Of a DNA stretch of 64,000 nucleotides, positions 7,731 to 14,879 are shown in pieces (position 1 is the stretch's first letter; the number at the start of each line of letters is the position of its first letter). Source of the DNA: CAYNJY01 sp964397755 (GTDB taxonomy: Bacteria > Patescibacteriota > Microgenomatia > UBA10105 > UBA927); NCBI GenBank assembly GCA_964397755.1, contig CAYNJY010000004.1, forward strand, positions 1 through 64,000, read 5' to 3'. Both the position numbers and the translations under genes were made by a program. The notes beneath the pieces were generated by a model. It was not told the origin of the DNA and made no database searches. It saw nothing but the letters and a program-made list of their open reading frames with translations.

Positions 7731-8207
7731 ATGTAAATTGTTATCTCTAAAGATATCTGCGCAGGCGTATGCATACTGCATAATCTGCTCTTTGAGATAT
7801 ACGCTATTATACCGCACAAAACATATTCCCCCAACATTCTTGCGAGATCTCTTCTCTTTGCTTCTTTTCTTCCTATAAGATTTATTAAACTGATTTTCTG
7901 GTATTTTCAGTAATTTAGACCAGTAACGTTTTGCATCTCTCTCCTTATGATACCAATGCAGATGAAGTGCTATCCTAAATTTTTTCTCATCAAGGTCGAA
8001 ACTTCTTCTCAAAAGAGTAACAAATAATAAAGCCAGTTCCGGGTCTGTGTTCGCGAATCTCACCACGCCCCGGGTTTTGGTACCCTCTGCCCAATAGAGC
8101 AGAGAGAGTAAAATTCTCGAAATAGTTCGATTCTTACTGAGATTCAAGAAGCAAAACTTAAGAAGGCTTTTCGAGAGGGATTTTTTGGGTGAGCCAGTGG
8201 GCGGCAT
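7716..8207 (-). pseudogene. LAGLIDADG-like endonuclease fragment
   Basis: The frame of 163 residues contains RILLSLLYWAEGTKTRG and then FANTDPELALLFVTLLRRSF, the pattern of a LAGLIDADG-type endonuclease half-domain found in many small hypothetical proteins. A basic C-terminal stretch (NKSYRKKRSKEKRSRKN) and VRYNSVYLKEQIM follow. The N-terminal part seen in full-length relatives, a helix-turn-helix segment, is missing, and the frame start overlaps the end of the upstream membrane-protein gene by 50 bases. The stop codon lies inside tRNA-Arg. I take it as a 5'-truncated element lodged against a tRNA, but a short functional protein cannot be excluded. Confidence 0.5.
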
Positions 8208-8676
8208 TGTCTACCCAATTTTTATCCGGCTCCTCACGGAACGGAACGTGGCGCTCAACAAATTCTCGTACATCATCTTTCTTTAGACTTCCCAGTAAAA
8301 CAACGACTCGGGAAGAAAGAAGTGGCCGCAAAATGAGAAGCGACTGACTCCATTGTTCTTCAAACCAAAAATCAGCTATCTCCTCCCAACGATAAAAGTG
8401 CCCTGCACTTTCTATACCGAGACTCGTAATCCTGTGCTTCACTTCTTCCGGGGGGACGGTTGATAACACGTAGACAAAAAAAACAAGAGATAGCATCGCA
8501 ATAATGAGAGCGTATTCCCGGGCAAATACAAAGATCACAGAAAGGAAAAAAACTATAGCGGCGATGTTGGTGAAGTACTCGCGATTCCGTTTTTTAAAAA
8601 GGCGGGACGGAGAGACCCACGAAAGGTATTCTTCCTCTCGCCTTTCCTCAATCTTTGGTGCAGCCGAAGTTTCCAT
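8158..8676 (-). CDS. two-TM membrane protein, unknown function
   Basis: I do not recognise the family by name. The 172-residue product (start METSAAPKIEERRE) has a charged N-terminus with SWVSPSRLFKKRNREYF, two adjacent membrane helices (about residues 35-80), and a soluble C-terminal domain containing HRITSLGIESAGHFYRWEE and REFVERHVPFREE. This layout, a membrane hairpin followed by a PH-like beta-rich domain, is frequent in small-genome bacteria. An upstream in-frame start would add 18 residues without membrane or domain character, so the later ATG is preferred. Confidence 0.65.
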   Translation of the reverse strand: METSAAPKIEERREEEYLSWVSPSRLFKKRNREYFTNIAAIVFFLSVIFVFAREYALIIAMLSLVFFVYVLSTVPPEEVKHRITSLGIESAGHFYRWEEIADFWFEEQWSQSLLILRPLLSSRVVVLLGSLKKDDVREFVERHVPFREEPDKNWVDNAAHWLTQKIPLEKPS

Positions 8677-8761
8677 ATTGAAGTCAGTATACACTAGGTC
8701 ATTGCAGACGAAAAGAGGTCGCAGTGTCATGAGTCACGCGCCCGAAGCCGAATCTTTCTTC

Positions 8762-8780
8762 GTCCCGGCTTAGCCGGGAC
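8762..8780. repeat. perfect palindrome
   Basis: GTCCCGGC-TTA-GCCGGGAC is an eight-base-pair perfect hairpin with a three-base loop and no U-run. It closely resembles the hairpin at 9860-9876 (GTCCCGC-TTG-GCGGGAC), suggesting members of one dispersed palindrome family. Confidence 0.6.
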
Positions 8781-9011
8781 ATTCTGGCGAAGGAGAGGAA
8801 ATGGGAAATTATACTCGTACACTAAATTGTGCTTTCCAACCGATCTCTTCCTCTTATCAATTTTGTTTATGATACGCTTACTATGATAAAATTGCAGCCA
8901 AGACTTCATATGAGGTCTCAAACAAAACGGGTGTGGTTATACGATCAAAAGAAAATGAACGAGTATTTGCAGATAGTTACTACATATAACCCACGCTTGT
9001 TGAAAAATTTT
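8781..9011. other. intergenic, no gene supported
   Basis: A frame from about 8883 could encode a short basic peptide (MIKLQPRLHMRSQTKRVWLY and on) that ends near the tRNA-Ser gene, but it has no recognisable domain, no clear ribosome-binding site and a base composition more AT-rich than the surroundings. I do not call it a gene. Confidence 0.35.
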
Positions 9012-9098
9012 GGAGGAGTCCGATAGTTGGTCAATTCGGGAGGTTTGCTAAACCTCTGAGCCGTAAGGCTCACGTGGGTTCGAATCCCACCTCCTCCG
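9012..9098 (+). tRNA. tRNA-Ser (GCT)
   Basis: Class II tRNA with acceptor GGAGGAG/CTCCTCC, anticodon stem GAGGT/ACCTC and loop TTGCTAA (anticodon GCT). The long variable arm is GAGCCGTAAGGCTC and the T loop is TTCGAAT. CCA is not encoded. It is followed four bases later by a second serine tRNA. Confidence 0.95.
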
Positions 9099-9102
9099 CC
9101 CA

Positions 9103-9189
9103 GGAGGGTTGGCCGAGCGGTTCAAGGCGCTAGTCTTGAAAACTAGTGGGAGCAATCCCTCACAGGTTCGAATCCTGTACCCTCCGCCA
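9103..9189 (+). tRNA. tRNA-Ser (TGA)
   Basis: Class II tRNA with acceptor GGAGGGT/ACCCTCC, anticodon stem CTAGT/ACTAG and loop CTTGAAA (anticodon TGA). The variable arm is GGGAGCAATCCC and the T loop is TTCGAAT. CCA is encoded. With the GGA, CGA and GCT tRNAs it completes the serine set within 4.5 kb. Confidence 0.95.
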
Positions 9190-9199
9190 GTTGGGAAAT

Positions 9200-9314
9200 G
9201 AAAGAGTTGGCTCGCCAAAATCGAGGATAATGTAGTCTCGTCAAGCCAAGCGTGCAGACGGTTGCCAAGATCGCCAAAGCGTTAAAAGTTTCTATAGCGG
9301 AATTATTAAGCTAA
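9200..9314 (+). pseudogene. remnant of XRE-type (HTH_3) regulator
   Basis: The stretch encodes ELARQNRG, a stop, and then in the same frame KPSVQTVAKIAKALKVSIAE followed by LLS and a stop. These are the first helix and the last two helices of a Cro/CI-type DNA-binding domain. The middle, including the recognition helix, is deleted. It cannot make a working regulator. It precedes the low-GC membrane gene, so it may be the decayed regulator of that insertion. Confidence 0.6.
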
Positions 9315-9336
9315 AAGAGCGTCAAGGGGATAAATT

Positions 9337-9774
9337 ATGAAAAGATTATTTAGAAGAATAGCCCTGCACCATACAATTCCCGAGTATCTTATTTTTGATG
9401 GACTTGGTTTTGGCTGGGCAGGCTACTTTGTTTGGCAACATCAATTAATTTGGGCATTAGCTTCTGTTATAGTTCTCCCGCTTATTGGAACCTTACTTGT
9501 GTTAAAGAAAGACGAAGAGGAATACGCCGAGACTCCTCTTGGAAGATTTGCGTTAAGCCATCTTGCTCCTTGGAGCGTTGTTTTCCATATTCTTGGTTAT
9601 GCTGTTCTTATTTATAGCCTTTGGATGCATTCAGGATTTTACATATTTTTAGCTATTTCATTCATTCTTTTGGGACATCTTCGGGATAAAACTACGAAAA
9701 CTGACCAGTCAATATCCCCTAAGATGGATAACAAGGGAATTGATACTGTGGTCTCAAGTGAGGAAAAGAATTAA
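9337..9774 (+). CDS. four-TM membrane protein, unknown
   Basis: I do not recognise this 145-residue protein. It has two pairs of membrane helices (about residues 18-55 and 75-112) separated by the acidic loop KKDEEEYAETPLGRF, and a polar tail of about 30 residues. The start ATG follows GGGGATAA. The codon use is clearly more AT-rich than in flanking genes, and it sits next to tRNA genes and a broken XRE regulator, which together suggest horizontal transfer. Confidence 0.65.
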   Translation: MKRLFRRIALHHTIPEYLIFDGLGFGWAGYFVWQHQLIWALASVIVLPLIGTLLVLKKDEEEYAETPLGRFALSHLAPWSVVFHILGYAVLIYSLWMHSGFYIFLAISFILLGHLRDKTTKTDQSISPKMDNKGIDTVVSSEEKN

Positions 9775-9859
9775 GGCAATGGTCGAGATCTAAGATTGAT
9801 GTAAAGAATTATTGAAAGAATTTGCCGCCAAAGAGTAAAATCAGTTCGCCCCAGTAGCA

Positions 9860-9876
9860 GTCCCGCTTGGCGGGAC
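9860..9876. repeat. perfect palindrome
   Basis: GTCCCGC-TTG-GCGGGAC is a seven-base-pair hairpin between convergent genes. It could stop transcription weakly, but there is no U-run. It belongs with the related palindrome at 8762-8780. Confidence 0.5.
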
Positions 9877-9913
9877 GCTACGGGGTAAAGATATTTTTCA
9901 AACAGACACCGCT

Positions 9914-10558
9914 CTAATCTCTACTTTTAATGACGAGTGCAATTCCTTTGTGGACGTTAATTGTTGCGCTTTTTCTCTTCAACTCATTGCTGATGCCTCG
10001 AGATGTGCCTCGTTTCAGTTGGATGCCAACTAACGGATAGGTAAATCCAGAAAGAGACACAGTTACAGATTGTGTATGTGGTAAAAGCGAAAGGTATCGA
10101 TATTGTTGTTTTTTGTTTACGCGGTACGAATCCTTTACCAGGATTATTTCATTTCTCTCATCGACAATCGCTGCTTTAATTCCTTTACTCAAAAATTTTT
10201 CAAGCATGTGTACTGCAGCGATGGTGTGATCTAGACGAGTTCCGATACCGCCAAAAATAATTACCTCTTTCGGTTTGAGACGAAAGGAATAATCGACAGC
10301 GAGTTCAAGGTCGGTAGCGTCTTTCTGCGCTGAAAACATAAGCACCTTTTTTGCTTTCTTTTTAATAAGCAGTAGTTCTCTCTTTGTCACCGAATCAAAA
10401 TCTCCGAGTGCAACATCGGGAGTAAGTTTATTTTTGATAAGCCACCGCGCGCCTCGATCAACACCGATTATTTTTTGGGCACGTCTGATTTGGCGAATCA
10501 GGCTTTTGTCCAACACTCCTCCAGCAATTATCGCAACAGTAAGTCCATTTTTTTTCAT
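9914..10558 (-). CDS. thiamine pyrophosphokinase family protein
   Basis: The 214-residue protein carries the ordered motifs of thiamine pyrophosphokinase: an N-terminal AIIAGG, then GVDRGARWL, then VALGDFDSV, then KDATDLELAVDY, then GGIGTRLDHTIAAV, and a C-terminal GISNEL. The aspartates of GDFDS and DATDLE bind the magnesium-nucleotide complex. The enzyme transfers pyrophosphate from ATP to thiamine, giving thiamine diphosphate in the cytoplasm. No thiamine synthesis gene is nearby, so the cell would have to import thiamine. The gene lies three bases downstream of comF and is probably co-transcribed with it. Confidence 0.9.
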   Translation of the reverse strand: MKKNGLTVAIIAGGVLDKSLIRQIRRAQKIIGVDRGARWLIKNKLTPDVALGDFDSVTKRELLLIKKKAKKVLMFSAQKDATDLELAVDYSFRLKPKEVIIFGGIGTRLDHTIAAVHMLEKFLSKGIKAAIVDERNEIILVKDSYRVNKKQQYRYLSLLPHTQSVTVSLSGFTYPLVGIQLKRGTSRGISNELKRKSATINVHKGIALVIKSRD

Positions 10559-10561
10559 ATA

Positions 10562-11257
10562 CTACCGAGCCATGGTGACACCCCAGACAAATTGAGTACC
10601 ACTTCTTTTCAAAACATTGGCTGCCGATCGCATAGTTGCACCGGTCGTAAAGACATCATCAAATAAAAATACATTGTTCCATTGTTTCATTGCTACATTG
10701 TTAGCTGCAAAAACTTTTTCCATATTTTTAAGCCTCTCCTCCCTCTTCTTCACTTCGACTTGCGGAGTCGTTTTACGAACTCGATACAGCAAATCCGTTC
10801 GCATGGGAATCTGCAATTGTTGGGCAATGAGCGCGCCCAATATTTCTGCCTGATTATAGCCTCTTTCTCGAAGACGAGTAGGATGAAGCGGAATGGGAAT
10901 TAAAAAAGAGCTTAGGGGCTTAGTGCTTAGCAGCTTAGTAAGATCAACAAAAGAAGAGGAAGGAATAAGGGTAGTAAATTCTTGGGCGAGATCGTAGACG
11001 TAGCGGTATTTCAATGCTTTGACCGCCTTTCGAATACTGCCGTCATAGTGGAAAAAGCTTGTTAAACCATCGAGGCCGTAGCGGGTTCTACACCGCGGGT
11101 GCGTTGCGCCGCCAATGGCAGGCCGCTCGCAGACCGGACAGATCGCCTCATTTCGTTCGATAACCCGAATAATTGAAGTACATCGTTGACAAAAATATTT
11201 CCCACCTTTTCCGCACCCCAAACAGCGCTTCGGAAAAACAATATCAAGAATCTTCAC
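10562..11257 (-). CDS. comF: ComF-family phosphoribosyltransferase-like protein
   Basis: From the GTG start the protein is 231 residues. The N-terminal zinc finger is seen in FPKRCLGCG, FCQRC and CPVCERP. The phosphoribosyltransferase fold ends in VFLFDDVFTTGATMRSA, the PRPP-binding signature. ComF proteins take part in DNA uptake, handling incoming single strands, although many homologues are unstudied. Starts further upstream would run through the tmRNA gene and are rejected. The GTG is seven bases after a perfect AGGAGG, which itself forms the 3' arm of a terminator-like hairpin. Short period-7 repeats (near 10660-10710 and 10905-10935) lie inside the gene. Confidence 0.88.
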   Translation of the reverse strand: MKILDIVFPKRCLGCGKGGKYFCQRCTSIIRVIERNEAICPVCERPAIGGATHPRCRTRYGLDGLTSFFHYDGSIRKAVKALKYRYVYDLAQEFTTLIPSSSFVDLTKLLSTKPLSSFLIPIPLHPTRLRERGYNQAEILGALIAQQLQIPMRTDLLYRVRKTTPQVEVKKREERLKNMEKVFAANNVAMKQWNNVFLFDDVFTTGATMRSAANVLKRSGTQFVWGVTMAR

Positions 11258-11290
11258 AAAAAGACCTCCTTGTCTATTGTACAAGGAGGT
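11258..11290 (-). terminator. tmRNA terminator carrying the comF ribosome-binding site
   Basis: On the minus strand ACCTCCTTGT pairs perfectly with ACAAGGAGGT across a seven-base loop and is followed by CTTTTT, the form of an intrinsic terminator placed 30 bases after the tmRNA. The AGGAGG in its 3' arm is the ribosome-binding site for comF, whose GTG comes directly after the U-run. Termination and exposure of the comF start are therefore mutually exclusive structures. Confidence 0.7.
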
Positions 11291-11319
11291 GCTTGCACTG
11301 AGACACTCTTGTGTCGAAG

Positions 11320-11706
11320 TGGAGACGGAGAGGAGTGAGCTCTCGTCCAGAATGACGATCCCAACACATCTACAGGCGTAGTCAATCATTGTTGTCGTCT
11401 CTTCCTGATCCGATTGACAGGAAAGAAAAGATCAAGACGTATTGTTCTTCGTCTTAATTGGAACGTCGAACCATTAAGACTGCATCCCGGCTTTGTTTAC
11501 ACCTCAAGAATGTCACCGAGAAAACGTTCAAGAGATGGCCTTACGCCTCTGCAAAGAGATATGCTCTCGGTGCTCGAGATGCGTAAAAGGCTGCTTCAGC
11601 TTGTTCAGCATCAGCATTTATTGGTTTGACGGTTGTTTAACGACCACCCATCAAGGTCGGCCTGCAGTGTTAAAGAGCATCACTCTGTCGAATCTTGTAC
11701 GTCCCC
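11320..11706 (-). ncRNA. ssrA: tmRNA
   Basis: The 5' end GGGGACGTACAAGATTCGAC is the tmRNA signature; the 3' strand CGTCTCC plus A closes the acceptor stem (7 pairs, one G-U). CTGCAGGC near the 5' end pairs with GCCTGTAG near the 3' end (helix P2). A pseudoknot stem GACC/GGTC follows, and CACCGAGA (11572-11565) pairs with TCTCGGTG (11521-11514). One open frame from about 11627 to the TAA at 11541 would give a tag ending AYLFAEA, not the usual LAA. The T stem GAGAG/CTCTC encloses loop CTCACTC instead of TTCRANY. CCA is not encoded. The length of about 387 bases is normal. smpB ends five bases upstream. Confidence 0.9.
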
Positions 11707-11711
11707 GTTGT

Positions 11712-12155
11712 TTATTTCACCTTCCCCCGAAACTCAACTTCCAGTTCTCTTCGCTGGTCTTCCCGCTTTATGGCCTCCCGCTTCTCGTACTTCTTTTTCC
11801 CACGGGCAAGACCAATCTCAAGCTTGATCCGGGAGCCTCTAGTATACCAAGCAAGCGGAACCAAGGTCAAACTGGCTCCGTCGATCTTGCCCTTCAAACT
11901 CATTATTTCCTTTTTGTGCAAAAGAAGCTTCCGTGTCCGTTTGGGGTCGTAGCCCTCCGGACGCGCAAAGATGTAGGGAAATATCTGGGCATTGACGAGG
12001 TACGCTTCTGAACCGATGACCCGCACAAACGATCCCTCTAAACTCGCGTGCCCGCCGCGCAGCGACTTGACCTCCTGACCGGTCAGGTGCACCCCTGCCT
12101 CGAGGCGATCAGTAATCGTATAGTCATAGGTGGCTTTGCGATGTACGATTCTCAT
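11712..12155 (-). CDS. smpB: SsrA-binding protein SmpB
   Basis: The 147-residue protein binds tmRNA and brings it to stalled ribosomes for trans-translation. Family motifs are LEAGVHLTGQEVKSLRGG, EAYLVNAQIFPY and the KRTRKLLLHKKEI segment. The basic C-terminal tail that reaches down the empty mRNA channel is KREAIKREDQRRELEVEF. The ATG chosen begins MRIVHRKATYDYTI, the typical N-terminus; longer frames overlap the upstream gene. It sits nine bases after the propeller protein gene and five bases before the tmRNA, so smpB and ssrA are probably made from one transcript. Confidence 0.96.
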   Translation of the reverse strand: MRIVHRKATYDYTITDRLEAGVHLTGQEVKSLRGGHASLEGSFVRVIGSEAYLVNAQIFPYIFARPEGYDPKRTRKLLLHKKEIMSLKGKIDGASLTLVPLAWYTRGSRIKLEIGLARGKKKYEKREAIKREDQRRELEVEFRGKVK

Positions 12156-12163
12156 GGTCGTTT

Positions 12164-13942
12164 CTACTTCAAGGTGAGTGCGTAGATCTTCCCCTCTGCA
12201 AGAAGGAGAATTTTCCGCTGTGCCTCTGAGACGACCATTTGGGTCGGAATGAGGCTCCCTTCCCACACGTACTGGGCCAGGTACAAGCCGTCTTTGTCAA
12301 GAACCACAATCCGCTTGTTCACGCGATCAAGGACATAGGCGTTCTTTGCGCTATCGCTCGTGTAGACGAACAGATCACCCCCAAACGCCGGCTCAACGCC
12401 TTTGGGTAGAAACGTCACGTCTCTTCCCTGCACGAATCGCACAATTTTCCCGTCCGGCGTTCCCACCCATACTGATCCGTCAATTGCCATCCCTGTTGCC
12501 TTCGACAAATCCGGAAGCGTATCGGGATTGAGGTACTCGCGACGTTCGGAAAAACCGTTTTCTGTGGCAACGTACTTCCAAATACGACTTTTCTCTCTGT
12601 CCAGGAGGTAAAGATTGCCCCCGTACGAAACAACACTCGATATCGTACCCCACTCTGCGTCTTTCCGAACAATGTCTGCTACCACTTTGTTGTCGCTCGT
12701 TCGTATCTCATGAATGCCGCTCGGGACGAGGATGTAAATCTTGTCTCCGTGGGAGGCAACGGCCGTAGCACCGGACAACCGTTCTCCACTCAACACCACG
12801 GCGCCGCTTTTGTTAGAAACCGACACCGCATAGACTGCATTCACGGCGTAATCCACAATGCCAAGCATGTCTCCAGAAAGAGCAAAACCAGAAACGACGG
12901 CGCCTTTGCGCAGTAAGCTCACGTCATAAAACAGCTCTGGTTCTGTCTGTGTGATGTGCATTGCAGACGTCAGATTTGCCACGGCATCTTCGTAAAGCTC
13001 AATCACCTGTCTTCCCTCTTTGGACCGCTTCGGGACACTCAAAAGGAGTGGCGCGAGGGTCTCTTTTGCCATGGTGAGCCGTTCCCGGCCTTTCACTGGA
13101 TTGAGATCCAGTATCGCCATGCCTTCATCGAAGGCGCGCTGCGCTCCGGTGAGCGCCTCGCGTACGAGCGTGTTTCTCTTTACCCCAACCTGTTTCTGAA
13201 TACCCAAAACCACGCTCCCGATAAATAGTATTGTCGAGGCAAGTGCGATAAGGGCGTAGAGACTGAAGCGTAGAGGAAAAACGCTTCCAGTGCGCCTCCA
13301 TAGAGCCCCAAACATATCTCTTCTCCTCGCTGACTCCGGCGGTCGTGCTTGCGCAACAACTGTGTGTGCCACTGTCTCCTCTGCCGTTTCAATGGAGGAG
13401 ACTTGGAATATGAGTGCCGCTCCGCCTTCGCCACCCTGTTTCCCATGGAGCAAAACGGTAAGCTTTTCCGCGACGTCCGCCGGCGGAAGATGGTCAAAGA
13501 TGTGCCCTAGCTCATCCGTTGAAAGCGCCATAAGAAATCCTCGTGTAGCAAGAAGGAGACTGTCCCCTCCGGCTACGTTTCCCGAGATCTCTCCCATACC
13601 ATCAACGAGGGTGGCTATCTTCTCTCCGCGCTTAAGGTACACGCGCCCACTGCCACGAACCACGAGGTACAACACCGCGCCAACAGGAACAAGGAGCAGA
13701 AGTGAGCGCACCGAACCATCTACCATGGAATCTGCAATAGCCGCAAGCCCTCCAAGACTTTTTGGAGGAAAGACGAGGAGTCGAGACAATTTTGTCAAAA
13801 GTCCCACACCGTGCTGACGCGCAACAGGATCCTCCGTCTCAACCTCTAATACACCAAATGCTGCCGGTGATTGGAGTACCTGTCCCCAGACGGTCTCTGT
13901 CGAGTGTCCGACAACCGTTGCAATGACTGGCCGAATCTGCAT
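12164..13942 (-). CDS. phosphatase-like N-domain, TM helix, beta-propeller protein
   Basis: The 592-residue protein has three parts. Residues about 1-195 resemble a PPM/PP2C-type fold: GAVLYLVVRGSGRVYL, then EISGNVAGGDSLLLATRGF and LSTDELGHIF, but several metal-binding aspartates are not evident, so catalysis is doubtful. A membrane helix lies near residue 240 (LYALIALASTILFIGSVV). A helical linker follows, and about residues 325-592 form repeated beta strands with NHL-like spacing (YVLDRVNKRIVVLDKDG), a probable propeller facing outward. I do not know its role; sensing of an envelope ligand coupled to a cytoplasmic phosphatase-like domain is a guess. It is upstream of smpB in the same direction. 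Confidence 0.6.
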   Translation of the reverse strand: MQIRPVIATVVGHSTETVWGQVLQSPAAFGVLEVETEDPVARQHGVGLLTKLSRLLVFPPKSLGGLAAIADSMVDGSVRSLLLLVPVGAVLYLVVRGSGRVYLKRGEKIATLVDGMGEISGNVAGGDSLLLATRGFLMALSTDELGHIFDHLPPADVAEKLTVLLHGKQGGEGGAALIFQVSSIETAEETVAHTVVAQARPPESARRRDMFGALWRRTGSVFPLRFSLYALIALASTILFIGSVVLGIQKQVGVKRNTLVREALTGAQRAFDEGMAILDLNPVKGRERLTMAKETLAPLLLSVPKRSKEGRQVIELYEDAVANLTSAMHITQTEPELFYDVSLLRKGAVVSGFALSGDMLGIVDYAVNAVYAVSVSNKSGAVVLSGERLSGATAVASHGDKIYILVPSGIHEIRTSDNKVVADIVRKDAEWGTISSVVSYGGNLYLLDREKSRIWKYVATENGFSERREYLNPDTLPDLSKATGMAIDGSVWVGTPDGKIVRFVQGRDVTFLPKGVEPAFGGDLFVYTSDSAKNAYVLDRVNKRIVVLDKDGLYLAQYVWEGSLIPTQMVVSEAQRKILLLAEGKIYALTLK

Positions 13943-13994
13943 AGCAGCTGTAGCGTAGCACACTAGCCGTGAAAGCGCACGAGCATGGAGGAAC

Positions 13995-14207
13995 TTACAG
14001 AAGGACCGCTGCCAAGACAAGAACGGCGATGGCTGCGATGAAGTGAGCAACGGTGAGCACCTTGAGTACCGGCTCAAAGGCATCTTCGAGTACGTTCTCC
14101 ATGAGTTGCTCCTGTCGAATCATTACTGCCGCAAACAGGACATACAGGAGGAGTCCGATGAGGGCCAGCGTTTTTACGAATATCAGGATGGTTGCAGACA
14201 GTACCAT
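13995..14207 (-). CDS. small two-TM membrane protein
   Basis: The 70-residue protein consists of two membrane helices (residues 5-28 and 50-70) joined by the polar loop MIRQEQLMENVLEDAFEP. Small proteins of this shape (for example the DUF5657-like group) are common in this type of bacterium and have no assigned function. It starts two bases after the stop of the PH-domain gene, so they are co-transcribed. Confidence 0.6.
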   Translation of the reverse strand: MVLSATILIFVKTLALIGLLLYVLFAAVMIRQEQLMENVLEDAFEPVLKVLTVAHFIAAIAVLVLAAVLL

Positions 14208-14209
14208 AG

Positions 14210-14866
14210 TTACGGCGAGTTTTGTCTGCCTGCTTGGGCCGCAAGCTCTCCGATCGCTTGCACAACTTTCTCTGGATTTGGGACTCCAAGGAACTCAAAG
14301 TTCGGCAGTCCCCCTGCGGTCTGAACGTACACGTTGCCGTAGTTAAAAAGGGCCGAGAGAATGCCTCCTGACTTATAGGTGACATCCTGAATCTTTGTGA
14401 GTCGGGCTTCTGAAAATTCTTTATACAGAAGGTTGATGAAATCGACATCGACAACTCTGTGGTTTGTTACAATGTAGATGTTAAAAAACCACCGGAGGAA
14501 ACCAGTCAGTACAAGACCAAAAGTTGCGACGTACCAGAAGAGCGTCCCTATAACGATGTAACTCGACGGCAGCTTTACAGGGAGAAGGGAGAATTTCAGA
14601 AAAAAGGGGAAGAGAACTGATGGTGCAAATAAAAGGGTAAGGATAAGAACGGCACGTGGCACAAGGAAGATGACGTGCTGCCGAAGAAACAGAATTACTT
14701 CCTCCCCGCGCTCTTGCGTTTCAAACCGCACCCCCCCAGGGCTTACGGCGAAACAGGTGAGCGGCCCCATGGGGATTCGTGCTCTTTGCACCTCAGCGGT
14801 CACACCCTGTTTTTCTTTCTTTGCAACTGGCTTCTCCCGACGTGATGAGTCAAAGAGTGTCGGCAT
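14210..14866 (-). CDS. bacterial PH-domain membrane protein
   Basis: The 218-residue protein has a cytoplasmic N-terminus of about 60 residues with EEVILFLRQHVIFLVPRA, two membrane helices (about 60-85 and 95-120), and a C-terminal PH-like domain with IYIVTNHRVVDVDFINLLY, the bPH2 pattern (T-N-x-R), followed by LTKIQDVTYKSGGILSALFNYGNVYVQTA. I cut this quotation into its two motifs because only the spacing matters: the conserved pieces are IQDV and GNVYVQTAGG. The start was set at MPTLFDSSRREK; longer frames reach into the intergenic region. Function is unknown; it forms a unit with the small membrane protein downstream. Confidence 0.75.
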   Translation of the reverse strand: MPTLFDSSRREKPVAKKEKQGVTAEVQRARIPMGPLTCFAVSPGGVRFETQERGEEVILFLRQHVIFLVPRAVLILTLLFAPSVLFPFFLKFSLLPVKLPSSYIVIGTLFWYVATFGLVLTGFLRWFFNIYIVTNHRVVDVDFINLLYKEFSEARLTKIQDVTYKSGGILSALFNYGNVYVQTAGGLPNFEFLGVPNPEKVVQAIGELAAQAGRQNSP

Positions 14867-14879
14867 CGAGCATATTGTA

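Noticed and set aside
11390..11706. A short coding gene downstream of smpB
   Set aside because: The plus-strand frame here (71 codons) has no features, and the minus strand folds as tmRNA with confirmed helices.
11493..12011. Plus-strand frame of 172 codons across the tmRNA and smpB
   Set aside because: Both the tmRNA and SmpB on the other strand are secure; the frame has no recognisable content.
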